From NCBI GenBank assembly GCA_029207755.1, contig JARCOQ010000005.1, positions 56,419,449 through 56,483,448 of the forward strand: a DNA stretch of 64,000 bases. Direction: 5' to 3'. Each line of letters opens with the position of its first letter. Position 1 is the first letter of the stretch. Shown here piece by piece: positions 22,721 through 35,900 of this stretch. The notes under the pieces are model-generated. The model saw only the letters and a list, made by a program, of their open reading frames with translations, made no database searches and was not told the origin of the DNA. Position numbers and translations under genes: made by a program. The DNA is from Chamaea fasciata (lineage: Eukaryota; Chordata; Aves; Passeriformes; Sylviidae).

Positions 22721-24489
22721 TGAAGCAAAGTACTTCCCTCTGATGGTTGACTCATGCAAAGGCTTTATGGACAGGCAGCAACTTTCCAGTAACTAAAGGT
22801 GCTGCTTCTGCCCACACCACAGCATCCTGCAGCTTATTTAGGGGAAAAAAACTCCAAAATACAAAAAAACCCCAGACAAACCCTCCTCCCCCTCAAATCA
22901 CCTCCATAAACAGATGCCTTGGTAAGCAAATTAAGCAAGTTTAGTAGCATCATATATTAGTGGAAACTCCTGTAAGCATTGCTTTATAAATTAAAGGGTT
23001 TTTTTTTCTTTTTTCCCCCCACAGAAATACTGAAGAAAACTTAATATCTAAATAAAAAATTCCTTTTAAAACTTTATATCTATTTTTGGAATTATTTTAA
23101 GGGCTATTGTTAAGAGTTCTCAGTAAAATTAAAAGTTAGCTTTCTCTAGTTTTAACAACACAGATTTCTGTGTACATTTGAAAGTTTTTAACACAGGGAA
23201 TGTCACATGTTAACATTCATAAACCTGAATCTAGTGCTTGAAGTTCCGTCCAATTTAATATTTCTGAGATGAAAATAATCTTGGCACTGATGTTAGCTGC
23301 ATGGGTGGTAAAAACACAAAATATTAATTGTCTCTTTTAGCTCACCAAACTTTCTATTTTATTCTCACAGTAGAACTGTAGTCCAGTCTGCTGTAGAAAT
23401 ACCAGCAGTGACAGAATCCCAGTATAGTGAAAGAGTACCTTGAAATAATGTCTACTTGACATAGTTCCCTCTTTGCCTCCTTGCCTCCTTCCCTCCTTCC
23501 CTCCAGTGGATGCTTAGACCCCATAATCCTGGGAGGAATTGACTGTGATGATGAAGTGGACCTTCATTCTGTATTGAAGGCTGATGCTAATTCCTCTTCC
23601 CCATTAAGAAACTGCCACCCGAGAGCAAACTTATTTCCTTGTGTTTTGACAGAAGATGAACAATTGCATTTGCAGAAGCAATTTGGGAGAGCGTCAAAGC
23701 TGTCAGCACAACCAGAGGTGTGCTTTCACTGTGCGTGTTCATGTTCAGAAGCATTGCATTTTGAAGTTATCAGCTTTTTCCTTCCCAAGTATGTCCATGT
23801 GATCTGGTATTTGTCAAAGGATGGACATGTACAGGACTGCAAGGACTGACTGCAAGTCACTGGCCAGACTTTTTTTTTTTTTTCTTTTTTTTTTTTTTCC
23901 CCACTAGCTTTAGAAGTGAGAGGATTCTCAGTGGCTGACAGCAGGTTTATCTTCAGAGCAAATGGCTAGGGGATAGATTCTGATCCCTTGCTGTCTTGTG
24001 CCATCTATGATCCTGTACATCACCGCAAAAGGGACCTCACAGTGCCACCATTTTGATCCAGTGGCATTCTGCAGGGCTCAGTGAGTGGTTCTGTGTGGTG
24101 TCAATCAGGTTTTCGTTTTAAATAAACTGTTTTAGTATGGTGCTGTACATGAAAGAGCTTCACCAGGATTGCTGGGCCATCAGCTTGGTCTCCCTTTTGA
24201 TGTGTGGTACAGGACATCTTTGAGAGGCCAGAGGTGATCCTGTCCCTCTCTTTGCTGCAGGTGACAGTGGAGCTGTTTGGGTCGTTCACTTGTCCGAGGG
24301 AAGTTCTTAGGAAGTGGTTGTGCACAAGGGAGGATGGACATGTTGTGCTTGTTTTGAGGTGTGTGTCCGAGGCAGGCTGTGCTTGCTCTGGAGCTGATGT
24401 GTTTGTGACAGCAGACAGGGCTGGGAGTTGTGATTGGTTTAGGCTAAACAATGGAGGATGAGGGATGAGGTCCTACTTTTTCATGACTC
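22721..24489. other. Noncoding stretch, no gene recognised
   Basis: The stretch holds a short tandem array of an 8-base pyrimidine unit (TTGCCTCC twice, then TTCCCTCC twice) at 23,473-23,504. It also has a doubled T tract at 23,870-23,883 and 23,885-23,898. The 122-codon frame at 23,481-23,849 begins in that array and resembles no family. Nothing else recognised. Confidence 0.65.
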
Positions 24490-24700
24490 TGTGAATCAGG
24501 CTTCTTGGATTCCACTCCTAATCCTGCAACTATCCTCTGTGACCACAACCTGCTCACACAACATCTTCATGTCTCAGCTATCCTGTTGATAAAAAGGGAC
24601 TGCAGCTTTTTGCTGTGTTGTGATGATGATAATAGAAGTCAAAATTATTTCGAGATCCCAAGCTGAAAGCACTTATGTAAAAGTAAAATGTATTATTATG
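24490..24700 (+). repeat. MIR-like ancient SINE, near full length
   Basis: The order of blocks follows the amniote MIR consensus well: GTGAATCAGGCTTCTTGGAT, then TTCCACTCCTAATCCTGC, CTCTGTGACC, then TTCATGTCTCAGCTATCC, GATGATGATAATAG and TTTCGAGATCCCAAGCTG, ending in AAAGCACTTATGTAAAAG and TATTATTATG. MIRs are tRNA-derived SINEs mobilised by L2-type LINEs more than 100 million years ago and shared across amniotes. They are sparse in birds. The call rests on block order remembered from the consensus, not on an alignment. Confidence 0.68.
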
Positions 24701-25384
24701 TTTTCTTGAAAAACAAAAAAATGCTGTTTATAATTGTACATTGTTTGAGCAATCAGTTTCTTGCAGGAATACAGATGAAGATCACAGCTTTTCACATCAC
24801 TTGAAAGAGGCAGTTGGTAGCAGTGTAACAGCACATACCTCAGAAAATTCAAGCACAGTCATCTCCACAGAAAATACTTCATATTTTGCCCTTTTATCTT
24901 TCCTTTGCAATTCTGAGTTTCTTCCTGGCATGCCCTGCAGATAATATCCCTGCCTGAAGACATGCCCCCCTTCCCAATACCCAGATTTTCATTTTCTCAC
25001 ATCAGTGGCTGTATATTAAGGAGTGGGTGGTAGAGGGAAGGATATTATTTGACAGCTAATATTGTAAATTCTGTCTAATATGGTTTGTATATGGAAACAG
25101 TAATAGCTACTGCTGCTGTGGTTTTGTTGCTGCAGGGAAAATGCAATAAATAGGACTTTCAGAGGAAGAGCTGGCAATGAAGCAAGGCCTTGGGATTTCA
25201 TTTGTTCCTCCTGTGCTACCACTAAATCTCCCTTCTTGTGTTAGTGAAATAAAACCGATCTAAACAGATCTTGGCATTCCATGGATGTACCAGATGAAGA
25301 CCATGTACAAGGATACTTTTTCCCATTCAAATTCATCTATATGATACTTTGTGGAAAACAAAGGTATTTTTGTAATACCTTCCA
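24701..25384. other. Noncoding stretch between two MIR-like elements
   Basis: No gene recognised. It contains small chance frames only (67-68 codons). Confidence 0.6.
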
Positions 25385-25540
25385 TTTCAAGTTCTCAAAG
25401 CACTCTCCAAAGACATGAGATAGATCATCTTTATTCTTCCCTGTGGTAAGTTACCATTATTGTTCTCCTTTAACAGGTGAAGGAGATGGGATGCTCCATA
25501 GCCACTTTGGAAGCCAATAGCAAAATGGAGAATGTACATT
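25385..25540 (-). repeat. MIR-like ancient SINE fragment
   Basis: On the + strand TTCTCAAAGCACTCTCCAAA, then CCATTATTGTTCTCC, then TTTAACAGGTGAAGGAGATG matches the inverse of the MIR 3' half: 'ctcaaagcactttacaaa', 'attattatcccc', 'ttttacagatggggaaactga'. The element therefore lies on the minus strand. The part nearest the tRNA-like head fades out after about 25,540. Confidence 0.6.
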
Positions 25541-28500
25541 TCTGCCCTCGTTTGCTTTATCCATTGGGATGTACTTTTGCCTTGCAACTGTGGCAGTGTC
25601 TGCACTGCACATCATTTATTGTTTCCCTTGCTCATGACTCCATGTTTTCCTTCTCTGCTTTCATCAAGGCACTCAGGCATGTCAAAGACTGCAGAGCACA
25701 TATTAAGGAACAAGACTGTAAAGGAGTCAGATGCAGCTTCTTGAAATAAAGGAATGAGGAATGCATTTTTTGCGTGCTCTGGCAGTAAAAGATGGAAGCA
25801 AGATGGTGCTCTTGCTCTCCTTCCTTTGCATATTTAGGCTGTGTTCCTTGAGATCCTTGGAGGAGCTGCTCCCTGGCTTCCAGAGCTGCTTGAATGCACA
25901 GTATGGTAACGGAACATAAATCCTGTATTTTGTTACACCTTTTCCAAAATCACTGAGGAATATTTGCTTAGACAGAAAGTCGTATGACATAGCCTGGAGA
26001 TGTCATGGGTGTGTTTGTGAACTGGTCAGTTTGCTTTTCTCTGCCTGTCCATTTCTGCATGTCTGAAAGTAGGCAGAGACAGAGTAGTGGGCTTTCTCAG
26101 CTGTTTCAGAGCTCTTGGTACTTATCATGTATCTCATTTTCCACAGGGATGCATGTGTTTTTGTGCAGTGCCAAGGTGCTATTCAGTGATGCATTTTTGA
26201 AGGTGCAGCAAAGAGTTGTTCCTCAAGCCTTAAAACTGTTCTGGTTCAGACAGGGCTTAAACAGGTGGTTTTTAAAACTGAGTTGGCCTGTTACTGCTGG
26301 AATGAACTGCAGTATTTGCACATTTAAGGCCAGTTCACATCACAGATTGGACTCTCTAGAGTTTTATGCCAGAACTTAATCTTTCTCTCCTCATCCTAAA
26401 AACAGTGTTACCTATTGTTTAGTCTTTCCATAGTCTCTTAACCTAATATCATATCCTCAGTCTTGAATCTCTGCATAATCTGAGATGTACAATATCTCTG
26501 ACTGCCTTCTCTACTTTCTTGAATCTAGTCATTGGGAAAATCTCACAGTGACCAAATGTATTTGTTTTAATAAACAAATCTTTCAGCACTTCTGATCTCT
26601 CTAGCTGAGGTTTTCCTGATGACCACCTCTTTAGCTGGGTGATGATATGCTGCTCCTTCTGTGGCTACCTGAAATTTGGCCTTCTAGGAATTTGAGGATT
26701 GGAAGTCAGTAGAATAAAATAAATTGAGAGTTGATGTGCAGTAACCTAATTTCTGCCTAAGATAATTAAACCAAATTTTATTTCTCTGACTACAGTGAAA
26801 CAAAATACTGTGAGAGTTTTCAAAGTGTCTTTAGAAGCCCCCAAGGTTTTGATTTATTTTTTTTCTCATGATCTCTGTCCAAGGAGGCCCATTTTCTGCC
26901 TTTACTCAGGGTTTTTCTTGTGAGGACTTCTGCTGCTTTCTATCTGCAGTGCACCATCTGGACACTGGCTCCTCTCCTGACTTGCAACATTTGAACCTGG
27001 GAAATCCTTCAGTCGGCAGCTGTGATCTGGCTAGTCCCCATCTCTTGCTGACAGGGTCACTTTCGTTGGCTTTTTAAATTTCATTCTCTGGAAAGGGTTG
27101 ACTGCCTTCACTGACAAGTCTGAAAGATCACAACCATTGTTTTTAGTGTTGTGGCTGGTCATTTTCAGTTGGCACCCTGTCCATCCTTGGATCATTTACT
27201 CCCTCCCATGGCTGGACTGAAGAGTGTCTATTTCAGCCTGGCAGTGCTGAGCGCACCTGTGAAAGGCTCTACAGCTGCACCCCTTGTGTTTACTCCAAAT
27301 TTTTGTTCTTCCTAGTGTGTAACTTCTCTCAGTGTGTGACTGGTTGCAGAAGGGTTAACTAGATGCAGGCTTAGTCTATTCATACATGAGATTCGGAGGC
27401 CCAGATGGTGTGCTTAATTACTCTGGCCAGCCCTGGCACCATCCCACTCCTGAGGGAATTAAATGAGGAATGGTGTGTCAGAGACTGTTCCTTTCCTTTC
27501 TCCCCAGAGCACTTTACAAGCTCCACAACATATTAGGCCTAGCTCAAACATCCCCAAGACAAAGCGGCTTTGGGGTGCTGGCTGGCCCTTAGGTTCCCAG
27601 CTGGGCTTTTACACACTCCGTGTACCATCAGGGCTGCTCTGGGAGTGCCTCATTACAAGTGACTCCAGGACACCATTTTCTTTGCAGGAGCAGTCAAATT
27701 CCAATCCATGAGCATGGCTGTAATGCTCACAGCTCATAGAACCTCAAATGCATGATCAGAGCTTGCTCTACAAGGTTTATTTTTAATCCTGCCTCCCTGT
27801 CCCTTGGTATCACATGCATGGAAACACACTATCTCGGTGGCTTGCTTGGCAACATACCTGCTTTTGGCCAGAACTTAGAGGGCTCATCCCCATTTGCTGT
27901 CAGGAGGGAAAACTGGAACCACACCCACAGGGTGTACAGTCTCTATTTTTGCTTCTTGTGTGTGTCTCTGCAGAGTGAGGCTGAACATCAGAGGAATGCA
28001 GGTGCCCCCGTGGCAAGGTACGAGCCAACTGCAGCTGGTGCAGCTCAGCCTTTCCCAAGGAGTTATGGCCTGGCTGCAGTGGTTGAGTCCCAAGCTGGGC
28101 TCTCGCTTGCAGTGCCAGGTCTGGTAACTAGCTGTAAGGAGGAAGCTGGCTGTTCTTCACTTAGAGCAATGACCAACACACATCTGCCTTGATGTGCTTC
28201 CCGCATTCACTCTTCCCATATCCACTGGGAGTTTTAAGTGACAGAAATGCCAGGGAATGAGTATTTTTAGCTGGGACTGGTGCAGTTAGTATTGCATTAA
28301 AGATTAGCAAGGTACTTGAAATTTTGAAATCTGGTTTTCAGACTGAGCCTGGGAGGCATTCTGCATTTGGCAAAGATTTGTCATACTTGCTTTCTGGTCT
28401 GAAATAAAGCTTTTTCATTTTTTCATTTTTTCTTTTCTTTCCTCCTAAGAGCAAAGTTAGTTATTAATCGCTGAGAAAAATAAAAGAGGAGGGTATGTCT

Positions 28501-31500
28501 TTTAGTGGTGATGGTTTTCTTAAGCTGTTTTTCAGAGGTAATGGCAGATGTTTGAAAGTTGTGATTTAAGGCAGTAATGCTCCTCACTGGAGAATGATGT
28601 GTGGCCTTTTTCCAAAGGAAATTGAGTTTGATTTTACCACGCTATTAACACTGAAAATCACATACTGAGCCCATACTGTGGAGTGTTTTTCCTGGGCTTA
28701 AGTGTGCCTCTCAGAAATGAGGCACTGTACGTGAGTGAATTAACTTCACTCTGCAGTCAACTGGGTGGGCCTCAAAAGAGCTTTAAAAGCACAGGCTATT
28801 TTTCATGTGGCTTGAAAAACTTAAGGTAAGAAAAGTGTGTCCCATTGTGCCTGCTGTTCCACCAGTCAAAATGCCCTTGTTGCCTGGGGAAATGCACTCG
28901 GCTGTAGAAGTCAAGAGGGCATGAATCCTATTTCCAGGTCTCTACTTCACAACTCCTATTTAGTGTGACTGGTGCTGAGCAAGCTGGAGTTTGAGAGATG
29001 CATTTTTTTATGGAAATTGTTGCCATTGGGGAGCAGCACAGGGCCTTGATCCAATGGCAACTAATTTTTATTTGACCACTTTAAGGGGTTTTGAAAATCC
29101 CACGCTGAATGTGTAGAGTAGAGATTTTAGTGGGAGAATTACCACTGCCCCTGAGGATGGCTGTTCTCCAGAATAGTGCCTCAACTGAGGCCAGATGCAG
29201 GCTCAAGTCCCCAGTCTGCTCCGAAACTGCCACTAACGAGTCTGCACACTTCTCAAACAAAATTTGGTGGGAGCACCATTCTGGTGCTTAGCTGGCTAGT
29301 TTCTCTATTTTTGGATGCTTTATGTCCCTACGGCTGTGAGATTATCTCTTTTGATAGTCTGCTTCTTTCTCATAAAGTGACCAGATATAGACCCTGTAAA
29401 AAAGTAAATGTAGAAACCCATATTGCATTTGAGTGTGAGTGCCAGTGTTGTCTTGAACCATGCATGTCTTTGGTCCATGCCTGCCCTGGCGGTCTCCTGG
29501 TTTGCTACAAGGACATAAGAAAGGGATGCTTTTCAATGGGATTGTCTGAATTGTAGGGCACAATTGGAAGGCCTTGGGTGCAGTGGAGAAGGTGGACATT
29601 GTCTCTTCAGGAACAGGTTTCTGGCTTTGTCCTCTGCAGGCTGGTCAGCTGGATGCAGCTGCACCCTGCGAGGGACAGGCAGGGTGGCTGTGAGGGGTGT
29701 GTAAAAGCTAGCAGCCTCATTCCCTGTCACACAGAACCTGGGAGCCTTTTGCAGCCAGCCCTGGAAGGTGATAATCATGAGAGGGGATAATGGCTTGTTT
29801 CGGGTTAACAGATCCTGACAGCCTAATTTCCCCTGGTGAAAATAAAAGGGAATAAATCTTACAAATACTGTAAAATCAATAGCTAGCAGTGAAGGGGATG
29901 ACAACAAGACCCTATATCCTCAGCACATTTTTTTGGTGAATTGTTCATTTCGCTTTCATGTGGATGGGTTCCCTGTGGCTTTGCTAGAGCCATGTAATCC
30001 TCCATTCTCCTTTCTGTCATGCCTATCTCTTCAGTGCTTGTGTTTTACTTGCCTCTAAGTAAGGAATCTTAAACCCTGAGCTTGTTGGAGGGGAGTGCTG
30101 CCTTGCTGAGGGAGGATCTACAGTGCTGTCACATTTTGGAGGCTGCTCTTCCCTTTTCTCATTGGCATACACAGCTAACCTGGTTACAGATCTTTATAAA
30201 TAGTTAACCATATCCTTACCCTCCAAAATAACCCAGCCATAGAAGCTTTTGCTCACTGCTCCATGGCTGTCCTCTCCAGAAGATCACAACCTCTGCTATG
30301 TTATTGACCTGAAATATTGACAGAGTTACCATTGGATTTTTTTTGCATTCCCAAGGTCAGGGTTCAGGATTCGTGCACTGAGCAGCCTGAAGCTTCTCCA
30401 GATAAATCTTCAAATCCACTGAGGATAGTCTGCAATGAGTTGGGATTGGCAGCATTACAAAGCTGGAAGATCATGAAATAGGAAGCAGTAAAACAGAACT
30501 CCGGGAACCTTGCTGGTACACACTTCACAGGCAGAGGCACAAATGTCTGCACAGAGTGAGCTTGGGGAGCACCTCAAGCTCCAACCTTGAGGAATTCCTG
30601 GCTCCTTGGGCTGGCAGGAGCATGGACTGAGCAGTCCTCCCATAGCAATCTTGGGGAATAAAGCTCGGGATAGTGTTTTCTTGCTATTTGATTCCTTGTG
30701 AATGAAGATTAATGGGATCGAGGATCCACAAGAGTACAGAGTAGAGACCATATTTTAAAGCCAAGATGAAGGAACTACATGTGTCCCAATTTTCAAATAC
30801 TAAAGATTATTTAGGTTGGTAAAAACTGTGGAAAAAAGTTACTATCAGAAATAAGAATCACATAACAAGGATTTAAGAGAGAAGCCTGTGTGAGTGGTTA
30901 ATCCAACCTCTCAATTATAGGGCTTAGGTTCTTTCCTGTCAAAGTATTTACTCTTGGGTTTTGCTTGAAGTTATGTCCTTCCTTAAGGGGAAAAAAAAAT
31001 TTACTTTCTTTGCCTTCTGGATACAGACATTTTTGGGCAAAGCCAGGTGAACTCTTCCTCAGCCTGTTGCAGTTTTCCACTTCCTCGCTGCTGAAGGACA
31101 CTCAGAGACAATCAGCTTCTCTTATGGCAGGGCACTGTCCAGGTGAGGGCACTACCTTGATCTCAAACTCCTGCCTCTGAAATGCTGAATTTGTTATCTC
31201 TTAACTCCAGTATTTCTTCTGTCAGATGGCTCTTTTCTTCTGTTTCCCTTTTCTGTCTCTTTATCATGTAGTTTTTAGACAGCTCAGGTTCTCTGTCATC
31301 ACTCTCTATGTAAAGTGCCCATTCAGTGATATCCTCTACTTTGCTGGCATTTCTGTTATTACATGTAGAACAAAAGTACTGGTGAGAGAAACCTTGTGAG
31401 GGTTTTTCCACTGACAGTTGATGTTCCCTTTGAGATTTTCTTCTCCTGCCACCTGTTCTGTGTTCTGTTATCCCCTCTCTTCCCCTGTGTGTTTGCCATT

Positions 31501-32868
31501 TATAGTACTGATGATTTGGTGCTATGTGTTTTCCTCTCTTGTTACCATCCAGGGGCTGTGGGGACACTTTGCATAAAGTAACTAGAACTGAAGTGTATTT
31601 TTAAGAAGCAGAGGTATCACTTTAGGTGTTACATCCTGCACATTACACAAAGCCTAAAATTGCTTTCAGAAAGGGCTGGTCATTTGCTGCTTGCTGTGGG
31701 CTCTTCCTCCCCTTGGAACAAGAGAGAATCTCCATTCCCCTTCTACCGCTAGGAATTCTGCTGATTACAAGTGATACTGAATGAAAAGCAACATTAATGA
31801 ATTTATGCATGGAAACCTAATTTAAATTATACAGTTAGTCATGTTTCCTCGTAGCACTTTTTCGTGCAAAAAAATCAAGAAATGATGGATTAGAGTTCTA
31901 CCTCTCAATTGTGAAAGGTAAACAAAAATTAATATGCAGTAGGCAGTCTTTGTTTACAGACAAGAGTCAGATACCGGACTGGGCAGAGAATCCCCTAGTG
32001 ACTCCTAGTCATAGTACATATTTTCCTCTGTTGGAGTAACTGATGAAATAATCATAGCATTTAACAATAATGATAATAGTGGTTCACAAGTAGGATTTTT
32101 CAGTCAAAGATTACAGCACTCCCTTCTAACTGATAAATTGTTACTGAGATATGTGTTAGAAGATGTATAAGCTCTGTATGACAGTAAAATACTTTTCAGA
32201 TGTCCTTCAGCAAATACTCAGTGCCAGCCCTTGGAAATGGGATCACTGGTGATGTACTTCAGTGGTTACAGAGATGGTTTTGTGCAGGAAGGATCTACTG
32301 GGTGGGAAAATGAATCTGTAGTTATGAAGGTATGGAATTACTTGGTGTCCTTGGGAGAGCTAGAGCCTCTTTTTTTCTGTGCAGACCATGGAAAATAAAA
32401 ATGTTATCCTTGTGCCATAGGATTTTTCATGTCAATGGACGAGACAGAAGGAAAAATAGAGGTATGTAATTGGAAGTGGACCTCTTGACTTTCCACATCT
32501 TTGGGAGGTGTATGCAGGTGAACACTGAGTGTGCACTGCTGATGATAGCTCATGCGTTGTTCTAGAAATAAAGTCTCCCTGGATGTGTCTGGCTTTAATT
32601 CATAGAGAGAGAGCTGAAGTAGTGCTTTTGAAAAAACTAACTTGGAGGACTGAACTTTCCCTTCTGTTTTGGGGTCCTGCACCCCAGGCACAGCAGGCTG
32701 CCATGCCAGGAGGTGGTTGCTAAACTTGTGTAACGTATCATGAGGCACAACAGAGGTCATGACTGTGCTGCAAATGTGTGGGAAGCTGGGACTGTGAAGG
32801 GACAGCTTGGGGGAAAATGGGATAGAGTGAGTCTCACACTTCCCCTCTGAAACTTGGCAGATGTGTGG
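25541..32868. other. Noncoding stretch, no gene recognised
   Basis: About 7 kb without a recognisable exon or repeat family. Two short splice-flanked open segments were seen. 27,974-28,017 lies between a pyrimidine tract ending CTCTGCAG and the donor GTACGA. 28,757-28,825 lies between CTCTGCAG and AAG/GTAAGA and is open in one frame. Both are short enough to be chance. The 126- to 146-codon frames at 27,752-28,192, 29,176-29,556 and 31,163-31,567 (minus) resemble no family. Confidence 0.6.
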
Positions 32869-32980
32869 AAGTCATTTGTCTTGAGTCATTCATCAGGTCA
32901 GTGACAGAGCCAGAAATAGAATGCAGGTCTTCTGATTTCTAGAGCCACCATCATATCTCCAAAACCATATTGCCTCTCAG
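32869..32980 (-). repeat. MIR-like ancient SINE fragment (tRNA-related half)
   Basis: On the + strand AAGTCATTTGTCTTGAGTC, then CAGTGACAGAGCCAGAAA, then AATGCAGGTCTTCTGATT, and finally CATATTGCCTCTCA closely follows the inverse MIR 5' half: 'aagtgacttgcccaaggtca', 'cagtgacagagccaggaa', 'aacccaggtcttctgact', 'accatattgcctctca'. It is one of the clearest ancient repeats in the window. The 3' half is missing or decayed. Confidence 0.72.
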
Positions 32981-35900
32981 TAAAGTAAAGTAAGCAAAGC
33001 ACCAAGGGATCTTTCACTTCCCTACCCAGACAGCTCTTTGATGTGGCCAGGCAGGTGCTCTTGAATCATGGCTGTATATTCAAAATCTGTGGCAGGTCCA
33101 TTTTGAATAAGAGTTAAAAATGTGTTTTTCATGTGGTGAGGATCTTTTGCTATGGCAGGCAGAGGCAGGACCATGATGCTAGGGATCAAATGAGTTCTCT
33201 TGGCATTGCAGCTTTCAAGGTGACCTTCACCTTAAAACACCCCACCTTGAATGTAAATCAGGAGCCTTATGTATTTGTTTATGATTTAGGAAATGCAGTT
33301 TAAATATGTGCCTTACAGACACCCAAGAGAGAACCTCTAGGAATCTTCTGCAGGTGTTGTGACTCATAACACTCTTCAGCATAACTATGTAAAATCATGC
33401 AGACCTCACTGGCATGGAAATCAAGCCTTGGGAGGATTTGTTAAGCAAGAACCTGAGCCTAAGTCCTCTGAATTCAGTCCTCTGGGGTTCCAATCAGACC
33501 TTGTGTGCCTTTTTCCTGCTCCTCACCCCGACGCTTTGTTCCAACTGCTGCCATGACCTGCATCTTGCTGTGGATCTCCTGCGGTTTCTTCAGGTTGTGG
33601 GCTAACCATACTCCTCTTCCAAGAAGACTGCCTTCATGGAATGTGTTTTCTCTGGCATGACACTTCTCTGTACAGCATCTTTCCCTTTTAGGCCTCCCAT
33701 ACATTCTCAAGGAAACCTGGCTGCAGATGAGTGCTAGGTAAAGCGTGAATAATCGTGGTTGCAATTTAAAGGGTCCTGGTAGCTTTGCCATATTGATTAG
33801 TGGGGCAGTGGAAAGCAGGCACTGTGAGCATGCCACTACAGGCAAAGCAATACAGAAAGTGTTGATTTTTCTTTCAGCAACGCTATTATGCTCAGCAACA
33901 TTTTCACATCAGCTGTGGGATGTTCAGTGCTGCCTGGTATTGACTGCACCATTGCAAGGTAGCAGAGGCTGAGCCTGCAGGCATCCTCCTGCCACGCTGC
34001 ATCGTATCTGGGGCTGGTAAGGGTGGGGAAAAACCTGTTCTTCTGGGATGGGACATCTGTTCTGGTGCTGTCAGGCCTGTGCACTCCCCTGAGTGGGATC
34101 TCATGTCTCATTGGCTTTTGCTGACTTGAAACCTTTCTTCTATTCACATCTTAAATGAATATTTGTCTTGATTTGGCATTTATTGACTGTTTAATATTTA
34201 AACACACTTAATAATTCCTGAAATGAAACCATTTTCATGTAAATATGGGACTTCTAGTCTCAGCAAGGGCAGGCATCAGCCGTAAAAAGATAAAAAGCCC
34301 AAAGTAGGGACAGCGTTAGTATAAAAACCACGGTTCCCTGTCTCAGTAGACATGTTGTGAACTTGTCTCTGCACTGGCAGCAGCCGGGCAAAGGCTCCTC
34401 TGGGAATGCAGTGCTTCACTGAGCTCTGGTGTCAGAGGGCTGGTTACAGTCCTGACACTACCCCCTTGAGGAGGGCAGGCAGGGAAGGTTCCCTCTCACT
34501 CTGTTCCTGTCCCTGGGGACGTCAGGTGCCATCTCTGCCTGGGCACCAGCGGTGCCCCCTCTGCAGGGGTGTGGGAGAAGGTGATGATGACATGGACTCC
34601 GGCCTGGCAGCTTTTGTGTCACTTCACAGTCTCTTCCCAGATTTCACTTTCTGACCTGACACTCTGTTTCCTTCAACTCTCTCCAAGCTGTTATTTATCC
34701 CTCTCTGCCAGGAGCCAGCTCTCTGTTCTGGCTCCATTTGGGTAGAGCTTTTTCTGAAGGCAAATTCCTAAAAAAATGGGCTGTCCAGAGAATTGTTTTA
34801 TGCAGAAGTTCCCCCTCAATCTAGTTAGAGTAATCCTGAGAAGGTTTAAAACAAAACAACAAACACACAAAAAATATTCCGTAGAACAATTCTGCCTGTA
34901 CTAAGTTAGCTCTGTGCCATGCAGATTTACTTAGTGAAGCATGAGGGATTCTCAAATTCAGTGTAAGTATCAGAGAACTCTCTATATAAATCCAGACATG
35001 GAAATAGCTTTCCATCAGGAAGCAGCTCTGAGCTGTACTGCCACAGTGTACCCTGATGCCTGGTCATCACCTTTGTTTTCCACTTATGCTTTCCAATGTG
35101 CTCGAGTGAATTCAAGTGTTTGGTTGTGCATCTTAGGAATCAAGATGTGCAGTTGGGCCTCTTGCACTTCTTGGAATCAGGAAGTGCAGGAGGCACTCCC
35201 AGGCCTCTTGGGTACAGACAAAGAGCTCATTATTAAAATAATACGATACGGTCCCATTTATCTAAACAGTGGTGCTGGGAATTCTTCACAGCTGTTTGCA
35301 GTGAGAGCTTTATTGGTGTTACAACTGTTTGTCAGGGTAGTGCTTGAGCAGATGTCATTTCCCAGCTTGTTCCTGTTTCTTTGGACAGTAAACCCAGGCA
35401 GATGGGAATGACAGGACTGCAGTGGTTTCCCCACTTAAGTGGATCCCAGGACTTGGAGGTGTGCTGCAGAATGCGTCTTCCGTTCAGTGAAGATGAAACC
35501 AGAGAGAACTAATTCAAATGTGGGTTTCTACCTTTTTTTAATGGCTACTAGGAAGTATTTTGGGAGCAACATGTGTCCTTGCTCAAATCCAGGGTATTTT
35601 CCACCTGGTGAATGCTTTCACTTCACAGAATCTACTGCTCCTCTTGGCTATTCAGTGGAGCCTAATAAGCCCCATCCTGAGAGCTATCTATCTATGTCCT
35701 GATGCTGGGAACACTGACAGTCAGACTGGAGAGTGTGTGCTCTGCATGCTGAGCCATGTGCTAAAACAGCATGCTGCAAAATATACATCTTATCATCTGT
35801 GCAGGCACACAGTGAGCCTACATAAAAGAAAGAATGGGCAAAAGCCCACAGGATAATAATCAATTGTTTAGGAGCCAACACTCAAGAAAGTCTGTGGCTT

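Noticed and set aside
34941..35411. 156-codon open frame with hydrophobic C-terminal part
   Set aside because: The hydrophobic stretch looked membrane-like at first, but no family is recognisable and there is no supporting exon structure.
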